Numbered from the stretch's first letter, positions 1-7,208 are shown. The stretch: DNA of 12,149 nt from Gammaproteobacteria bacterium (GCA_003514305.1 DORE01000250.1:1-12149), one strand, 5' to 3'. Made by a program: numbers and translations. The notes: a model not told the origin generated them from the letters alone.

Positions 1-178
1 AGAAGGGTTTTCAGTGGCTGTTCTTCATCCGGGCTGGGTCCGAACGGACATGGGGGGTCCCAACGGGTTAATTGATGTCACCACCAGCGTATCGGGCATG
101 ATGGAGGTAATTCAAGATTTGAGCCTCGATGGCTCTGGGCAGTTCTTCAACTACGATGGCAGCATCATCCCCTGGTGA
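1..178 (+). CDS. Short-chain dehydrogenase/reductase, C-terminal fragment (partial)
   Basis: The open frame enters at base 2 and ends at the TGA at 176-178, giving the last 58 residues of a protein whose start lies outside the window. It contains the segment HPGWVRTDMGG, the characteristic post-catalytic SDR motif (PG-x-V-x-T) that lies downstream of the YxxxK active site. It then runs through a helix region to a SGQFFNYDGS-IPW ending. That ending is typical of the small C-factor-like SDRs, which are NAD(P)-dependent oxidoreductases of the cytoplasm. The Rossmann glycine motif and the catalytic Tyr/Lys are not in the window, so cofactor and substrate cannot be judged. A 10-bp stem-loop starts on the stop codon. 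The SDR family call is strong; the C-factor-like subgroup is an inference from the C-terminus. Confidence 0.85.
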   Translation, partial: EGFSVAVLHPGWVRTDMGGPNGLIDVTTSVSGMMEVIQDLSLDGSGQFFNYDGSIIPW

Positions 179-213
179 TCTGACGCTTCGTTTTCCAAGC
201 TATGCGTCAGATC
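177..213 (+). other. Stem-loop at the 3' end of the SDR gene
   Basis: GATCTGACGC (177-186) and GCGTCAGATC (204-213) are perfect reverse complements separated by a 17-base loop. The left arm overlaps the SDR stop codon. No T-tract follows, so it does not look like a classical intrinsic terminator. It could be a 3' mRNA-stabilising structure, a factor-dependent terminator element or a DNA dyad. The structure is seen directly; its role is unknown. Confidence 0.5.
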
Positions 214-313
214 TGATGAATCACTACCGACGTATTCGGTCGTGCCCACCGAGATATAGCCATTTACCCAACCCGGGGATATTTCATTTTTCTAGCCAGG
301 TCTCTTTTTTCGC

Positions 314-940
314 ATGAAGAAATCATTCACATCGTCTTTTCTTTCCCGAATCGTGCGAGTCGCAATTTTATTGGGGATAACGGAAAGTGCTTTCTATTCC
401 CACGGACATGGCGGCGTTGCTTTTGAGGACGATTTATGTGTGATCAATGTTAATTTCATGCAGGCACATTTTACCGTGTTCCAGCCGGAAGCCCGGCAAA
501 ACACCGAGTATTGTGAAGACATACCGGATGTGACGCGATCCGTATTCGTTATGGAGTATTTGCATGACTTGCTCACGGAGATGTCAATAGATTTTCGCAT
601 TGTGCGTGACATCAATGACGTTGGCCGATTCGCCTCCTGGAAAGACATCGAAGCGATCGACGATTTGGAAGCTGCCACCGTGTTTTACCAGCAACCACGC
701 ATCGAAGAGGGCGGCTTCTACCAGACCAGCTATGAGTTTCTCGATAAGGGGACCTATATCGGGGTCGTGACTGCTGTTCATCCTGAAGAGAAGCGTAACT
801 ACAATGCCGTGTTTTACTTCCAAGTAGGTGGCAGAGACTGGGGCACTATACCACTGTTTATTCTGATCGCTGCGCTGCTTCAGCTTGGCTACTGGCTCAG
901 CAAGGGGGGCTGGGAGCGCTTGCGTTCTGAAACTGTGTAA
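314..940 (+). CDS. Uncharacterised exported protein with C-terminal membrane anchor
   Basis: This 208-residue protein starts MKKSFTSSFL and has a basic, then hydrophobic N-terminus (about residues 1-26) that reads as a Sec signal peptide. A short His/Gly stretch (HGHGG, residues 30-34) follows, then a soluble region of about 140 residues, one membrane segment at about 178-196 (IPLFILIAALLQLGYWL) and a basic tail. The topology is therefore periplasmic domain, single anchor, short cytoplasmic tail. The soluble part carries two cysteines (Cys42, Cys67) that could form a disulfide or bind metal, and a beta-strand-rich pattern ending ...YNAVFYFQVG before the anchor, reminiscent of an Ig-like sandwich. 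I do not recognise a named family and assign no function. No good Shine-Dalgarno sequence lies at normal spacing: the nearest, CCAGG at 296-300, is 13 bases from the ATG. Composition does not stand out from the neighbours. Confidence 0.75.
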   Translation: MKKSFTSSFLSRIVRVAILLGITESAFYSHGHGGVAFEDDLCVINVNFMQAHFTVFQPEARQNTEYCEDIPDVTRSVFVMEYLHDLLTEMSIDFRIVRDINDVGRFASWKDIEAIDDLEAATVFYQQPRIEEGGFYQTSYEFLDKGTYIGVVTAVHPEEKRNYNAVFYFQVGGRDWGTIPLFILIAALLQLGYWLSKGGWERLRSETV

Positions 941-1200
941 GTTGCCTTTGCGGTCAGACGCACTAGTACACCTCTGGGTATTGCTGAAAGAGATTTAGAT
1001 AGTAATACTTTCTTTTACCGAGAACCTCTCCTGAAAAAATCAAACACTAAACAGCGCTAAATTTTGCCCCGAATATACAGTCCTTATCCGGTTCGCCGAT
1101 AGCGATAACGAGGGTCCGGAAAACGCTAGTCTGGTTCCTGATTCAGATATCCGTTCTGGCTCCTCATCACTCAGTGCGAAGTCGATTTGGGTTATTGTGT

Positions 1201-1752
1201 GTGCATGCCAAGATTCTGAGATTAAACAAGGCTGGGCTCCCGGTTAGTTGGCTGACTCGGGAGGAAACTGCGACGCTGCTGGCGAAGGACCAGGTTATTT
1301 GGTCACTTGGTGAGCCGGTGATGGAAATTCGCGGGGGCGTTAATCGTAACGGTATTCGCTCAGTGTTGTGCTTGCCCAGTATCGTGGCATGCGATGGCAA
1401 AGTTCATAAGGAAAGTTTTGACCCGCCGTTGGAAAATAAATTTCTGTTCCGTCGCGATAAGAATATTTGTCTGTACTGCGGTGGGCAATTCCCCTGGCCG
1501 GAATTGTCACGCGATCATGTGGTCCCTGTCTCAAAGGGCGGCAGTGACAGCTGGACTAACGTCGTGACTTCCTGTCGACGCTGTAACAACCGAAAGGCGG
1601 ACCGCACTCCTGAGCAAGCAAATATGGAACTCATTGCAGTGCCCTTTGTTCCGAACCAATATGAATTCCTCTATCTCTCTAATCACGCGGTTCTGACTGA
1701 TCAGATGGAATTTTTGCGAGCGCGTTTCTCTCGAAACATCAGGCTGATCTAG
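1201..1752 (+). CDS. HNH endonuclease family protein
   Basis: The product is 183 residues if the GTG at 1201 is the start. The HNH module lies at about residues 88-140. It has a first zinc-knuckle pair CLYC (Cys90, Cys93), then SRDHVVP with Asp105-His106 as the catalytic core, Asn120 in WTNVV, and a second pair CRRC followed by Asn129 and Lys132. This is the complete betabetaalpha-metal nuclease signature with structural zinc, so it should be active on DNA. The conserved N-terminal part (HAKILRLNKAG, then WSLGEP) and the C-terminal DQMEFLRARF belong to a stand-alone bacterial HNH family with no restriction or phage partner, and none is encoded nearby. An in-frame GTG at 1174 would add nine residues, but family members usually begin right at the xHAxILRLN segment, so 1201 is preferred. 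Neither start has a strong Shine-Dalgarno. The biological role of this family is not established. Confidence 0.85.
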   Translation: MHAKILRLNKAGLPVSWLTREETATLLAKDQVIWSLGEPVMEIRGGVNRNGIRSVLCLPSIVACDGKVHKESFDPPLENKFLFRRDKNICLYCGGQFPWPELSRDHVVPVSKGGSDSWTNVVTSCRRCNNRKADRTPEQANMELIAVPFVPNQYEFLYLSNHAVLTDQMEFLRARFSRNIRLI

Positions 1753-1839
1753 ACGCGCTACTCAATCGCTCTGCTTAGTTCCAACCCGTTACCATTGCGG
1801 TCTGTTTTTCGTGATAGGATCGCGCCTCGTTTCAGACAG

Positions 1840-1857
1840 TGAGGGATTGCTCCCTCA
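1840..1857 (+). promoter_or_regulatory. 5' leader stem-loop before the DMT transporter
   Basis: TGAGGGA (1840-1846) and TCCCTCA (1851-1857) form a perfect 7-bp stem with a TTGC tetraloop, 17 bases before the ATG at 1875. No T-tract follows, so termination is unlikely. It would lie in the mRNA leader if transcription starts upstream. A two-codon frame, ATG TTA TGA at 1870-1878, overlaps the real start. No Shine-Dalgarno is visible at normal spacing. A regulatory role is inferred. Confidence 0.4.
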
Positions 1858-1874
1858 TATAGATAATCAATGTT

Positions 1875-2807
1875 ATGAATAAAAAAAATCAGAACTCTCG
1901 TGCTGGTGCACTGCTTTCACTGACTACTGCTGCACTTTGGGGTGTTTTGCCGGTAGCTTTGAAGGAACTGCTCGCCGCGATGGATGCCAGCACAGTGGTG
2001 TGGTTCCGTTTTCTGGTTGCGGCACTGGTTATGCTGATCTGGCTTGCAGCTAGGAAAAATTTGCCCAACCTTATCAGCGCATCGGTCAGAGTGCGTTTGA
2101 TGATGGTTACCGCTGCGCTGGGTTTGTGCGGTAATTATTACTTTTTCTCCTTGTCTCTAAACTATGTTAATGCTGAGACCAGTGAGGCTGTGATTCAGCT
2201 GACCACACTGTTTCTTATACTCGGCGGGGTTTTTATCTACAAAGAACCTTTTGCGGGCATGCAGAAGATCGGGACGGGCCTTATTCTTGCGGGCTTGCTG
2301 CTGTTTTTCCATGATCGGTTGGAAGTGCTTGGCTCTTTGGATAATGCAGAATCCTTGGGAGTGCTTGTCGTAGTGGTCGCAGCGATTACCTGGACGATTT
2401 ACGCATTGTTGCAGAAGCAGTTGCTTGGAGAGTTCAGTTCAGTTCAGATCCTGTTTTTTATCTATGTGGTTTCGGCTTTGGTGCTGTTGCCTTTTGTAAC
2501 TCCTGCAGCGGTTTTTGAACTGACAAACTTTCAATACACGTTGTTGGCTTTTTGCTGCCTGAATACGCTGATTGCCTATGGCTGTTTTGCTGAGGCTCTC
2601 AACCTGTGGGATGCTTCGAAGGTCAGTGCGGTGCTGGCATTGGCGCCCTTGTTTACTATCGCAACGCTGAAAGTCATTGTCATCATCAATCCTGATTATG
2701 CATTTACTGATCGCCTGTCGATACTTTCAGTTCTGGGCGCTGTGCTGCTCATGGTGGGATCAGCGCTGATTGCGTTAATGCCGATTTTTCGGCAGAACCG
2801 ACCTTAG
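1875..2807 (+). CDS. EamA/DMT family membrane transporter
   Basis: A 310-residue, very hydrophobic protein with about ten membrane helices arranged as two EamA repeats (roughly residues 10-135 and 155-300). Recognisable drug/metabolite transporter features are the opening LLSLTTAALWGVLPVALKELL, the segment AETSEAVIQLTTLFLILGGVF at the end of the first repeat, IYALLQKQ in the second, and a final helix VLGAVLLMVGSALIAL. The protein sits in the inner membrane and probably exports or exchanges a small metabolite. The substrate cannot be told from sequence in this superfamily. Length fits the usual 290-310 residues. The ATG at 1875 is the first plausible start; MNKKNQNSR provides a short positive cytoplasmic N-terminus. 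It is 122 bases from the HNH gene and 126 from the hydrolase, so it may be its own transcription unit. Confidence 0.92.
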   Translation: MNKKNQNSRAGALLSLTTAALWGVLPVALKELLAAMDASTVVWFRFLVAALVMLIWLAARKNLPNLISASVRVRLMMVTAALGLCGNYYFFSLSLNYVNAETSEAVIQLTTLFLILGGVFIYKEPFAGMQKIGTGLILAGLLLFFHDRLEVLGSLDNAESLGVLVVVVAAITWTIYALLQKQLLGEFSSVQILFFIYVVSALVLLPFVTPAAVFELTNFQYTLLAFCCLNTLIAYGCFAEALNLWDASKVSAVLALAPLFTIATLKVIVIINPDYAFTDRLSILSVLGAVLLMVGSALIALMPIFRQNRP

Positions 2808-2881
2808 CAGTTCGCGGCAAACGATGACAAGGATTGCAATATTCGCCTCTGCTGACTAAATTTAGGTTACCGGCGCCTCAT

Positions 2882-2926
2882 CCGCCCGGGCTAGAACACG
2901 AAAAGAACAGGGGCTATCCCGGGGGG
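2882..2926 (+). promoter_or_regulatory. Possible Shine-Dalgarno-occluding stem upstream of the alpha/beta hydrolase
   Basis: The only purine-rich ribosome-binding candidate for the hydrolase is the G-run at 2921-2926, seven bases before the ATG at 2934. CCCGGG at 2885-2890 can pair with CCCGGG at 2918-2923. After one G-G mismatch, CC at 2882-2883 pairs with GG at 2925-2926. The resulting long-range stem would cover the whole G-run, with a 27-base loop. A smaller local hairpin (GGG, loop GCTAT, CCC, ending at 2920) competes. Pairing is seen; a regulatory effect is inferred. Confidence 0.35.
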
Positions 2927-2933
2927 TTTATCC

Positions 2934-4928
2934 ATGCGAAGTGCAGGTTTCGCTCTTTTTTTTGTCACTCTCTTCATACATCCTCTTGCGGTTGCGCAGC
3001 TGAAGAGAGTCGAGATTATCTCGCGAGAGACCTTGTCTGATCCAAGCGTCAGTTTCAGCTATGAAAAAGTCGAAGGAATTATGCACTTCACGCTTGATCC
3101 TGGTGTGAGAGCAAACCAGGCGATCGTTGACCTTGAATATGCGCCCTTGAACGGAGCAGGCTCGGTGGAGTATGCAGCTGATTTTCGTCTGCTGGTGCCA
3201 AGCGAAAATATCGCGAGCGACACTTTGATCTACCATGTTAACAACCGAGGCAGGAGTAGGACGCATCCGGAGGTTTCCCTCCAGCACCCTGTGGCTCAAC
3301 AGGGGTTTACCTATCTCATAACAGGCTGGATCAATGAGTTGAGCTCCGCACCCGGACTGTTGCGCCTTCACGCGCCCGCGGTTGGCTCTGAGGAGTCGCC
3401 AATAGCTGGACTGGTGCGTTATGAAGTTTCAACGGGTCGTGCTACTGACAGAATTGCAGTCGCAGGGCCCAATCATCTGGCTTATCTGCCTACTGAAGCT
3501 GGCTTAGCTGCGGCGACACTGACCCGCCGTCTGTATCAGTCTGATCCAAGATCACCGATAGAGCGGTCGCAATTCGACCTGTCAGTCTCAGAGCGTGTGG
3601 ATTCTGATCAGGCCGACGTTGAGCTCACGCTCCGTGGGGGTTTTGAACCTGGCTATCTTTATGAGCTGATTTATGAGGCGCAAGACTCTATTCTTGCAGG
3701 AGCAGGAATGTCAGCGATTCGTGATGCTGTCGCGGCGATTCGCTACGGTCCGAACTCTGAATTGCTGGAAGGTCTTAATCTGCCTCAAATCCGTTACGCG
3801 ATTGCCTATGGCGTCTCGCAAAGCGGGCGCTTACTGCGACAGTTCGTCTATGAAGGTTTCAATGCTGATCTGAACGGTAGCAAAGTGTTTGACGGAGTAA
3901 TCCCAATCATCTCTGGTGGAGGTTACGGCATGTTCAACATGCGATTCGCCATGCCGACACGTACCAACGGACATCATTCCAACCATCTATATCCAAATGA
4001 TTTGTTTCCGTTTACTTACGGGAATAGCACAGATCCACACACGGGAATGCAGGATGGGGTGCTTGCCAAAGCACGGATGGCTGGTGTTGAGCCAAAATTG
4101 ATGCACATTCAGACCTCCAATGAGTATTGGCTGAGGGCGGGCTCACTTACTCACACGACCGCAGACGGCAGTGCGGACGCCTTCATCCCTGAAAATGTGC
4201 GGTTTTACACGATAGGAGGTTCTCAACACAGCTCTGGCAATGGTCGACCGCGCAGGGCAAGCAGCGGACAGCTGCCCCCCAATCCGGCCATGTGGTCACC
4301 AATCAGCGACTCGTTGATAGTTGCTATGAATTACTGGGTATCAGACAACCAAGCACCACCTGCGTCGCGAGTGCCGCGCATCGCTGACGGGACTCTGCTG
4401 CCGTCACACCTCGATGGTAAGATAAACCCAAGAGTGTGGCAGCCAATCACGGGTTATAATCATCCCGGTTCCATGTACCAGCCTAGTCTGAATGACTACG
4501 GCAATCGCTGGATAGATGAACGCGTTGTTGATAAACACCCTCAGCGCGCAACTGAAGCTTATGTTGCTCTGGTCCCTGCTGTGGACCAGGACAATAACGA
4601 TCTTGCGTCCGCAACGATTCTTCCACCTACCGCTAAAGTGCCACTCGCGACTTTTGTCAGTTGGAACTTGAGGGCACCAGATACCGGGGCTGAGAACTCG
4701 CTGGCGCGGTTGGCCGGCGGCTATATTCCTTTTGCCACGACCTCGAGCAAAGCTGCCGACGCTGGAGATTGGAGGAATTCTCTGGAGACGTTATATGGCG
4801 GTTTTTCTGACTATCTGGAGCAGTACGAGGCGGCAACCGATGAGCTTATTGCTGACGGATTTTTGTTACCCGGATTTAAAGAAGCCTATCTGCAGATCGC
4901 TCGCGAAAATGGAGTGTTTTTTCCCTAG
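2934..4928 (+). CDS. Secreted alpha/beta hydrolase domain-containing protein (Abhydrolase_10-like)
   Basis: A 664-residue protein with a Sec signal peptide: hydrophobic residues 5-18, likely cleavage after Ala21 in AVA-Q. It is therefore periplasmic or secreted. The architecture is a long N-terminal beta-rich region (about 22-240) followed by an alpha/beta hydrolase domain. The nucleophile elbow is GVSQSG with Ser295. Downstream, TSNEYW places Glu397 where the acid residue would be, and GGSQH gives His432 as the likely base. Ser-Glu-His in that order matches the fold. The elbow, the DLFPF and EYWLRAGSL segments and the Ser/Gln/His motif match the large alpha/beta hydrolase domain family (Pfam Abhydrolase_10). 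Members are presumed esterases, but substrates are generally unknown. It is flanked by a transporter upstream and a convergent lipoprotein gene downstream. The GGGGGG run seven bases upstream is the probable ribosome-binding site. Family assignment is confident; substrate is not. Confidence 0.88.
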   Translation: MRSAGFALFFVTLFIHPLAVAQLKRVEIISRETLSDPSVSFSYEKVEGIMHFTLDPGVRANQAIVDLEYAPLNGAGSVEYAADFRLLVPSENIASDTLIYHVNNRGRSRTHPEVSLQHPVAQQGFTYLITGWINELSSAPGLLRLHAPAVGSEESPIAGLVRYEVSTGRATDRIAVAGPNHLAYLPTEAGLAAATLTRRLYQSDPRSPIERSQFDLSVSERVDSDQADVELTLRGGFEPGYLYELIYEAQDSILAGAGMSAIRDAVAAIRYGPNSELLEGLNLPQIRYAIAYGVSQSGRLLRQFVYEGFNADLNGSKVFDGVIPIISGGGYGMFNMRFAMPTRTNGHHSNHLYPNDLFPFTYGNSTDPHTGMQDGVLAKARMAGVEPKLMHIQTSNEYWLRAGSLTHTTADGSADAFIPENVRFYTIGGSQHSSGNGRPRRASSGQLPPNPAMWSPISDSLIVAMNYWVSDNQAPPASRVPRIADGTLLPSHLDGKINPRVWQPITGYNHPGSMYQPSLNDYGNRWIDERVVDKHPQRATEAYVALVPAVDQDNNDLASATILPPTAKVPLATFVSWNLRAPDTGAENSLARLAGGYIPFATTSSKAADAGDWRNSLETLYGGFSDYLEQYEAATDELIADGFLLPGFKEAYLQIARENGVFFP

Positions 4929-4954
4929 GCAAGGCCCTTGCCGATTCTTTATTT
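4928..4954 (+). terminator. Weak intrinsic terminator after the alpha/beta hydrolase
   Basis: GGCAAG (4928-4933) and CTTGCC (4937-4942) form a 6-bp stem with a GCC loop beginning on the last base of the TAG stop. The following GATTCTTTATTT is T-rich but interrupted. It is correctly placed to end the plus-strand block before the convergent gene at 5277, but the short stem and broken T-tract make it weak. Confidence 0.45.
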
Positions 4955-5276
4955 CCTGAGGCGAATGCCGTGCTCAAGAAAAGTTTTCAGGCAGTAAGCA
5001 TGTCTTGCGAACCGCCACAGGTGTCAAGGGAGCAGTTGCACTCCCAGCGTTTGCAGCGACCCTGAATCGCCGATCAGCTCGATTTTTGCTTTTTTGTCAA
5101 TTGCGGAGTAGAAAACAAATTTGAGTACCTCTCAGGCCACTTCCGTAGTTTGTTGCGGGGTTTGAGTTGAGTCTCAGTTTTATGGCGATGTTCCAACGAG
5201 CAAGCCAGGTGGCGCCACTGAACGCAAGCCTTATTGTCCCTGAATTTCGAGTGTTTTGGACCCGCGTTCAGTCGGC
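4955..5276. other. Intergenic region between convergent genes, no supported gene
   Basis: This gap separates the hydrolase from the beta-helix lipoprotein gene. A 68-codon minus-strand frame at 5280-5074 begins with an ATG overlapping the lipoprotein stop (ATGA) but has a basic, low-complexity-like product and no recognisable family. Short stretches in other frames read somewhat protein-like, for example plus strand about 4925-5062 and minus strand about 5130-5027. None has a good start with a ribosome-binding site. They may be chance or decayed coding sequence. I see no strong hairpin or repeat here. Confidence 0.5.
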
Positions 5277-6494
5277 TCATTGTGAATCGAAGATAAGTTT
5301 GATTGGATCAAGCCTTGGTAAAGTGCAAGCGTGCGGTTCAGTATCGGTGGAGGTGTCCTCGGGATTGCCGGTTCCGCCCATATTCAGGAAAGTTTGTGAG
5401 GGAGCTTGTCCCAAACAAATAAGATCCTCAACGGACCCGCCTTCTCGGACAAGTCCGCCCCACACGATATCGGGAGATTGGTTGCCTGTTGCTTGATGCC
5501 ACTTGGCTAACAAAGAGTGGGCTGGCACAGTGCCCCCGCCTTCAAAGCGATTGTCGTGTATATAGATCTGTTCTGGATAAGGGTCGTAGTTTGGGTCGTC
5601 TATGGAGCGGCCGCCCAGCACAAAACTGTAGACCATCAGATTGACGTTGTCGTTGTCCCTGAAAGTGTTCTCAAAGACTTCGATGTTGTCGTTAGCGAGT
5701 ATCAGCAGTCCTGTGCCGGCTGGGACATTCCCGACGATTGCTCCTTCAGGGGCAAAGTTTGCCGTGTTGTTTTCGTAGATGGTGTTATTGAAGACCCGCG
5801 TAGCCTGGCCGCCCTGAACTTCCAGGTTGGGCAAATCAAAAACCAGTATGCCGCCGGTGTTGTTCGTTGCCACATTGTTATACACATCAGCAAAAGTTGA
5901 GTTTTCTATTTCGATACCCGCGACATTGTATTCAGCACGTGAATTGCGCACGATGATCTGGCTCGATTGTCCAACATAGATGCCAGCATCGGCTGCTCCG
6001 ATTGCCACGGAATTGTCAATCAGGATATGGCTGGACTGGACTGGATAGATTCCGTAGGCGCCATTTCCCGGATCTGGGCCATCGGTCCACTCAGTGCGAA
6101 CCCGGCGAACAATGACGTTGTTGCTTTCATTGATTTTGAGCGCATCTCCAATGGTATTCTCAATCGCGAGATCTTCGATTATGAAGTTGCTTGCAGTCAC
6201 TAATAGCCCTTCTGCCCCCTGTAGCTGGCCGCTGAATGACAGAATTGAACTATCCATGCCGGCGCCGCGAATGGTGACCCCAGGAACAGATAGCGAGAGA
6301 CTGCGAGTCATCTCGTGCTTGCCTGGTGGAATTTCGATAGTGTCGCCTGGCTGCGCTTCGATCAACTGAAGCTGGAGAGCCTCCTCAAAGCTCAATACTG
6401 GTCCCGACGCACCAACGGGGTGAGAAGTGTCATCACAAGCGTTAACTGTCAGCGCAACGACGAGTGCGATTCCAAATGTCTTTGGGTTTCTCAT
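5277..6494 (-). CDS. Parallel beta-helix domain lipoprotein
   Basis: A 405-residue protein. The N-terminus MRNPKTFGIA plus a hydrophobic core ends in VNAC, giving a probable lipoprotein cysteine at Cys20 followed by Asp-Asp. The Asn at -2 is slightly unusual for a lipobox. After a linker, GDTIEIPPGKH (50-60) is the entry turn typical of right-handed beta-helix proteins. Short Asn/Gly-rich coils then repeat from about 70 to 320 (for example VTIRGAG, FIIEDLAIENT, IIVRNSRAEYN, IEVFENTFRDN), each with Ile/Val strands and Asn at the turns. This matches the parallel beta-helix/NosD-like repeat proteins that often bind or cleave polysaccharide. No lyase or hydrolase active site could be assigned, so an enzymatic role is uncertain. 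A good ribosome-binding site (AAGGAAAAG) lies about nine bases before the ATG. It starts 75 bases after the 6570-7106 gene on the same strand and is probably co-transcribed with it. Confidence 0.88.
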   Translation of the reverse strand: MRNPKTFGIALVVALTVNACDDTSHPVGASGPVLSFEEALQLQLIEAQPGDTIEIPPGKHEMTRSLSLSVPGVTIRGAGMDSSILSFSGQLQGAEGLLVTASNFIIEDLAIENTIGDALKINESNNVIVRRVRTEWTDGPDPGNGAYGIYPVQSSHILIDNSVAIGAADAGIYVGQSSQIIVRNSRAEYNVAGIEIENSTFADVYNNVATNNTGGILVFDLPNLEVQGGQATRVFNNTIYENNTANFAPEGAIVGNVPAGTGLLILANDNIEVFENTFRDNDNVNLMVYSFVLGGRSIDDPNYDPYPEQIYIHDNRFEGGGTVPAHSLLAKWHQATGNQSPDIVWGGLVREGGSVEDLICLGQAPSQTFLNMGGTGNPEDTSTDTEPHACTLPRLDPIKLIFDSQ

Positions 6495-6569
6495 TGTTAC
6501 TTTTCCTTATGTACTCATTCATTGGTGGTGGGCCTGTTAACTATTGTTCTTATAGGCGGTGCAGCCGAT

Positions 6570-7106
6570 TCAGCGATCTAAAACCTCGTACATCCATGTA
6601 TCGCCGCCGCGTATTGAGGCTGCCGAGGTAAAGTCACCTTCGGTACCACCAAAGTATTTTCGGGCAAATTCAGACAAAACGGGGACCACCTCCGGGCCTT
6701 CCATTACGCGCTGCAGTCGTTGCTCGTAGAGCTTTCCATCAATACGTAGAATGATCCGGTCATCGCTGTCGAGATAGTGCGGCCACTGTTTCCATAGCCC
6801 TCCATAGCTCGTGTTCATGTAGCCGCTCACGAGAAAGAGACGCCGGTCGTGCACGCCAAGCCAAACTGTGCGCGACCGTGCAGGCTGCATGGTCTGAAAC
6901 TCGACAGTTCCTCGGTCTGTCAAAAATGTCCAGTCATCTGGGGCAGCTGTGAATTCTCCGGAAGTGAATGGACCGCCCGAAAACACCTCCAAAGGACCAT
7001 CGCTGAATCGCATCAGTGCGAGGAATAATCCGATCAGGACGCCCGAGAGCCCGAGCGTGAGGCCGACTTTTTTCATCAAACTTTTCATTTTGAGTTGCCT
7101 GTCCAT
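6570..7106 (-). CDS. Membrane-anchored protein, probable FMN-binding split-barrel-like domain
   Basis: A 178-residue protein. A basic N-terminus (MKSLMKK) and one hydrophobic helix at about 13-32 leave a C-terminal domain of about 145 residues, probably facing the periplasm. The domain has the order DDWTF (about 57-61), VWLGV...RLFLVSGY (81-96), WKQWPHYL (105-112), DDRIILRIDGKLYE (115-128) and RV. This resembles the strand pattern of pyridoxamine 5'-phosphate oxidase/deazaflavin nitroreductase-type split barrels; the resemblance is read by eye and not proven. The 10664-11209 protein shows the same order of motifs. Starts at 7106, 7088 and 7076 are in frame. 7106 has AAGGA very close to it, and 7088 (MKSL) has CAGG at better spacing. 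It is the upstream gene of a likely operon with the beta-helix lipoprotein. Function unknown. Confidence 0.75.
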   Translation of the reverse strand: MDRQLKMKSLMKKVGLTLGLSGVLIGLFLALMRFSDGPLEVFSGGPFTSGEFTAAPDDWTFLTDRGTVEFQTMQPARSRTVWLGVHDRRLFLVSGYMNTSYGGLWKQWPHYLDSDDRIILRIDGKLYEQRLQRVMEGPEVVPVLSEFARKYFGGTEGDFTSAASIRGGDTWMYEVLDR

Positions 7107-7173
7107 TTTCCTTGAGTGTTCCTTTTAGCGACATTGACTATTACTGGTTTTTCGGGGCGCGTCTTTAGCATTT

Positions 7174-7202
7174 TTGCCTAAAACTCTTTTTTTTCAGAAA
7201 AT
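7174..7202 (+). promoter_or_regulatory. Candidate sigma70-type promoter for the putative small RNA
   Basis: TTGCCT (7174-7179) and GAAAAT (7197-7202) are separated by exactly 17 bases and each matches the sigma70 consensus at four of six positions. Transcription would begin near 7209. Matches this weak occur by chance, so the main support is the downstream terminator on the same strand. Confidence 0.3.
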
Positions 7203-7208
7203 CTTGAT

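Noticed and set aside
1174..1200. Upstream GTG start for the HNH gene
   Set aside because: No Shine-Dalgarno, and the added nine residues precede the point where the family normally begins.
1201..1752. HNH gene as part of a restriction, phage or defence island
   Set aside because: No methyltransferase, integrase, terminase or toxin-antitoxin partner is nearby; this stand-alone HNH type is common in ordinary chromosomal contexts.
2834..3371. Overlapping frames on both strands at the start of the alpha/beta hydrolase
   Set aside because: They overlap the signal peptide and N-terminal domain of the confidently assigned hydrolase and show no domain of their own.
5074..5280. 68-codon minus-strand frame whose ATG overlaps the beta-helix stop codon (ATGA)
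   Set aside because: The overlap suggests coupling, but the product is Lys/Arg/Ser-rich with no recognisable family, no signal or membrane segment, and no ribosome-binding site of its own.
1168..6100. Direct 13-base repeat CACTCAGTGCGAA at 1168-1180 and 6088-6100
   Set aside because: One copy lies upstream of the HNH start and the other inside the beta-helix gene. About one such match is expected by chance in a window this size and the flanks do not match.
5167..6203. Plus-strand open frames antisense to the beta-helix lipoprotein
   Set aside because: The minus-strand frame has a lipobox, regular beta-helix coils and a ribosome-binding site; the antisense products have no recognisable features.
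7164..7194. A/T-rich hairpin followed by eight T residues as a second plus-strand terminator
   Set aside because: The stem is short, bulged and A/T-rich, and overlaps the candidate promoter of the putative small RNA; too weak to call.
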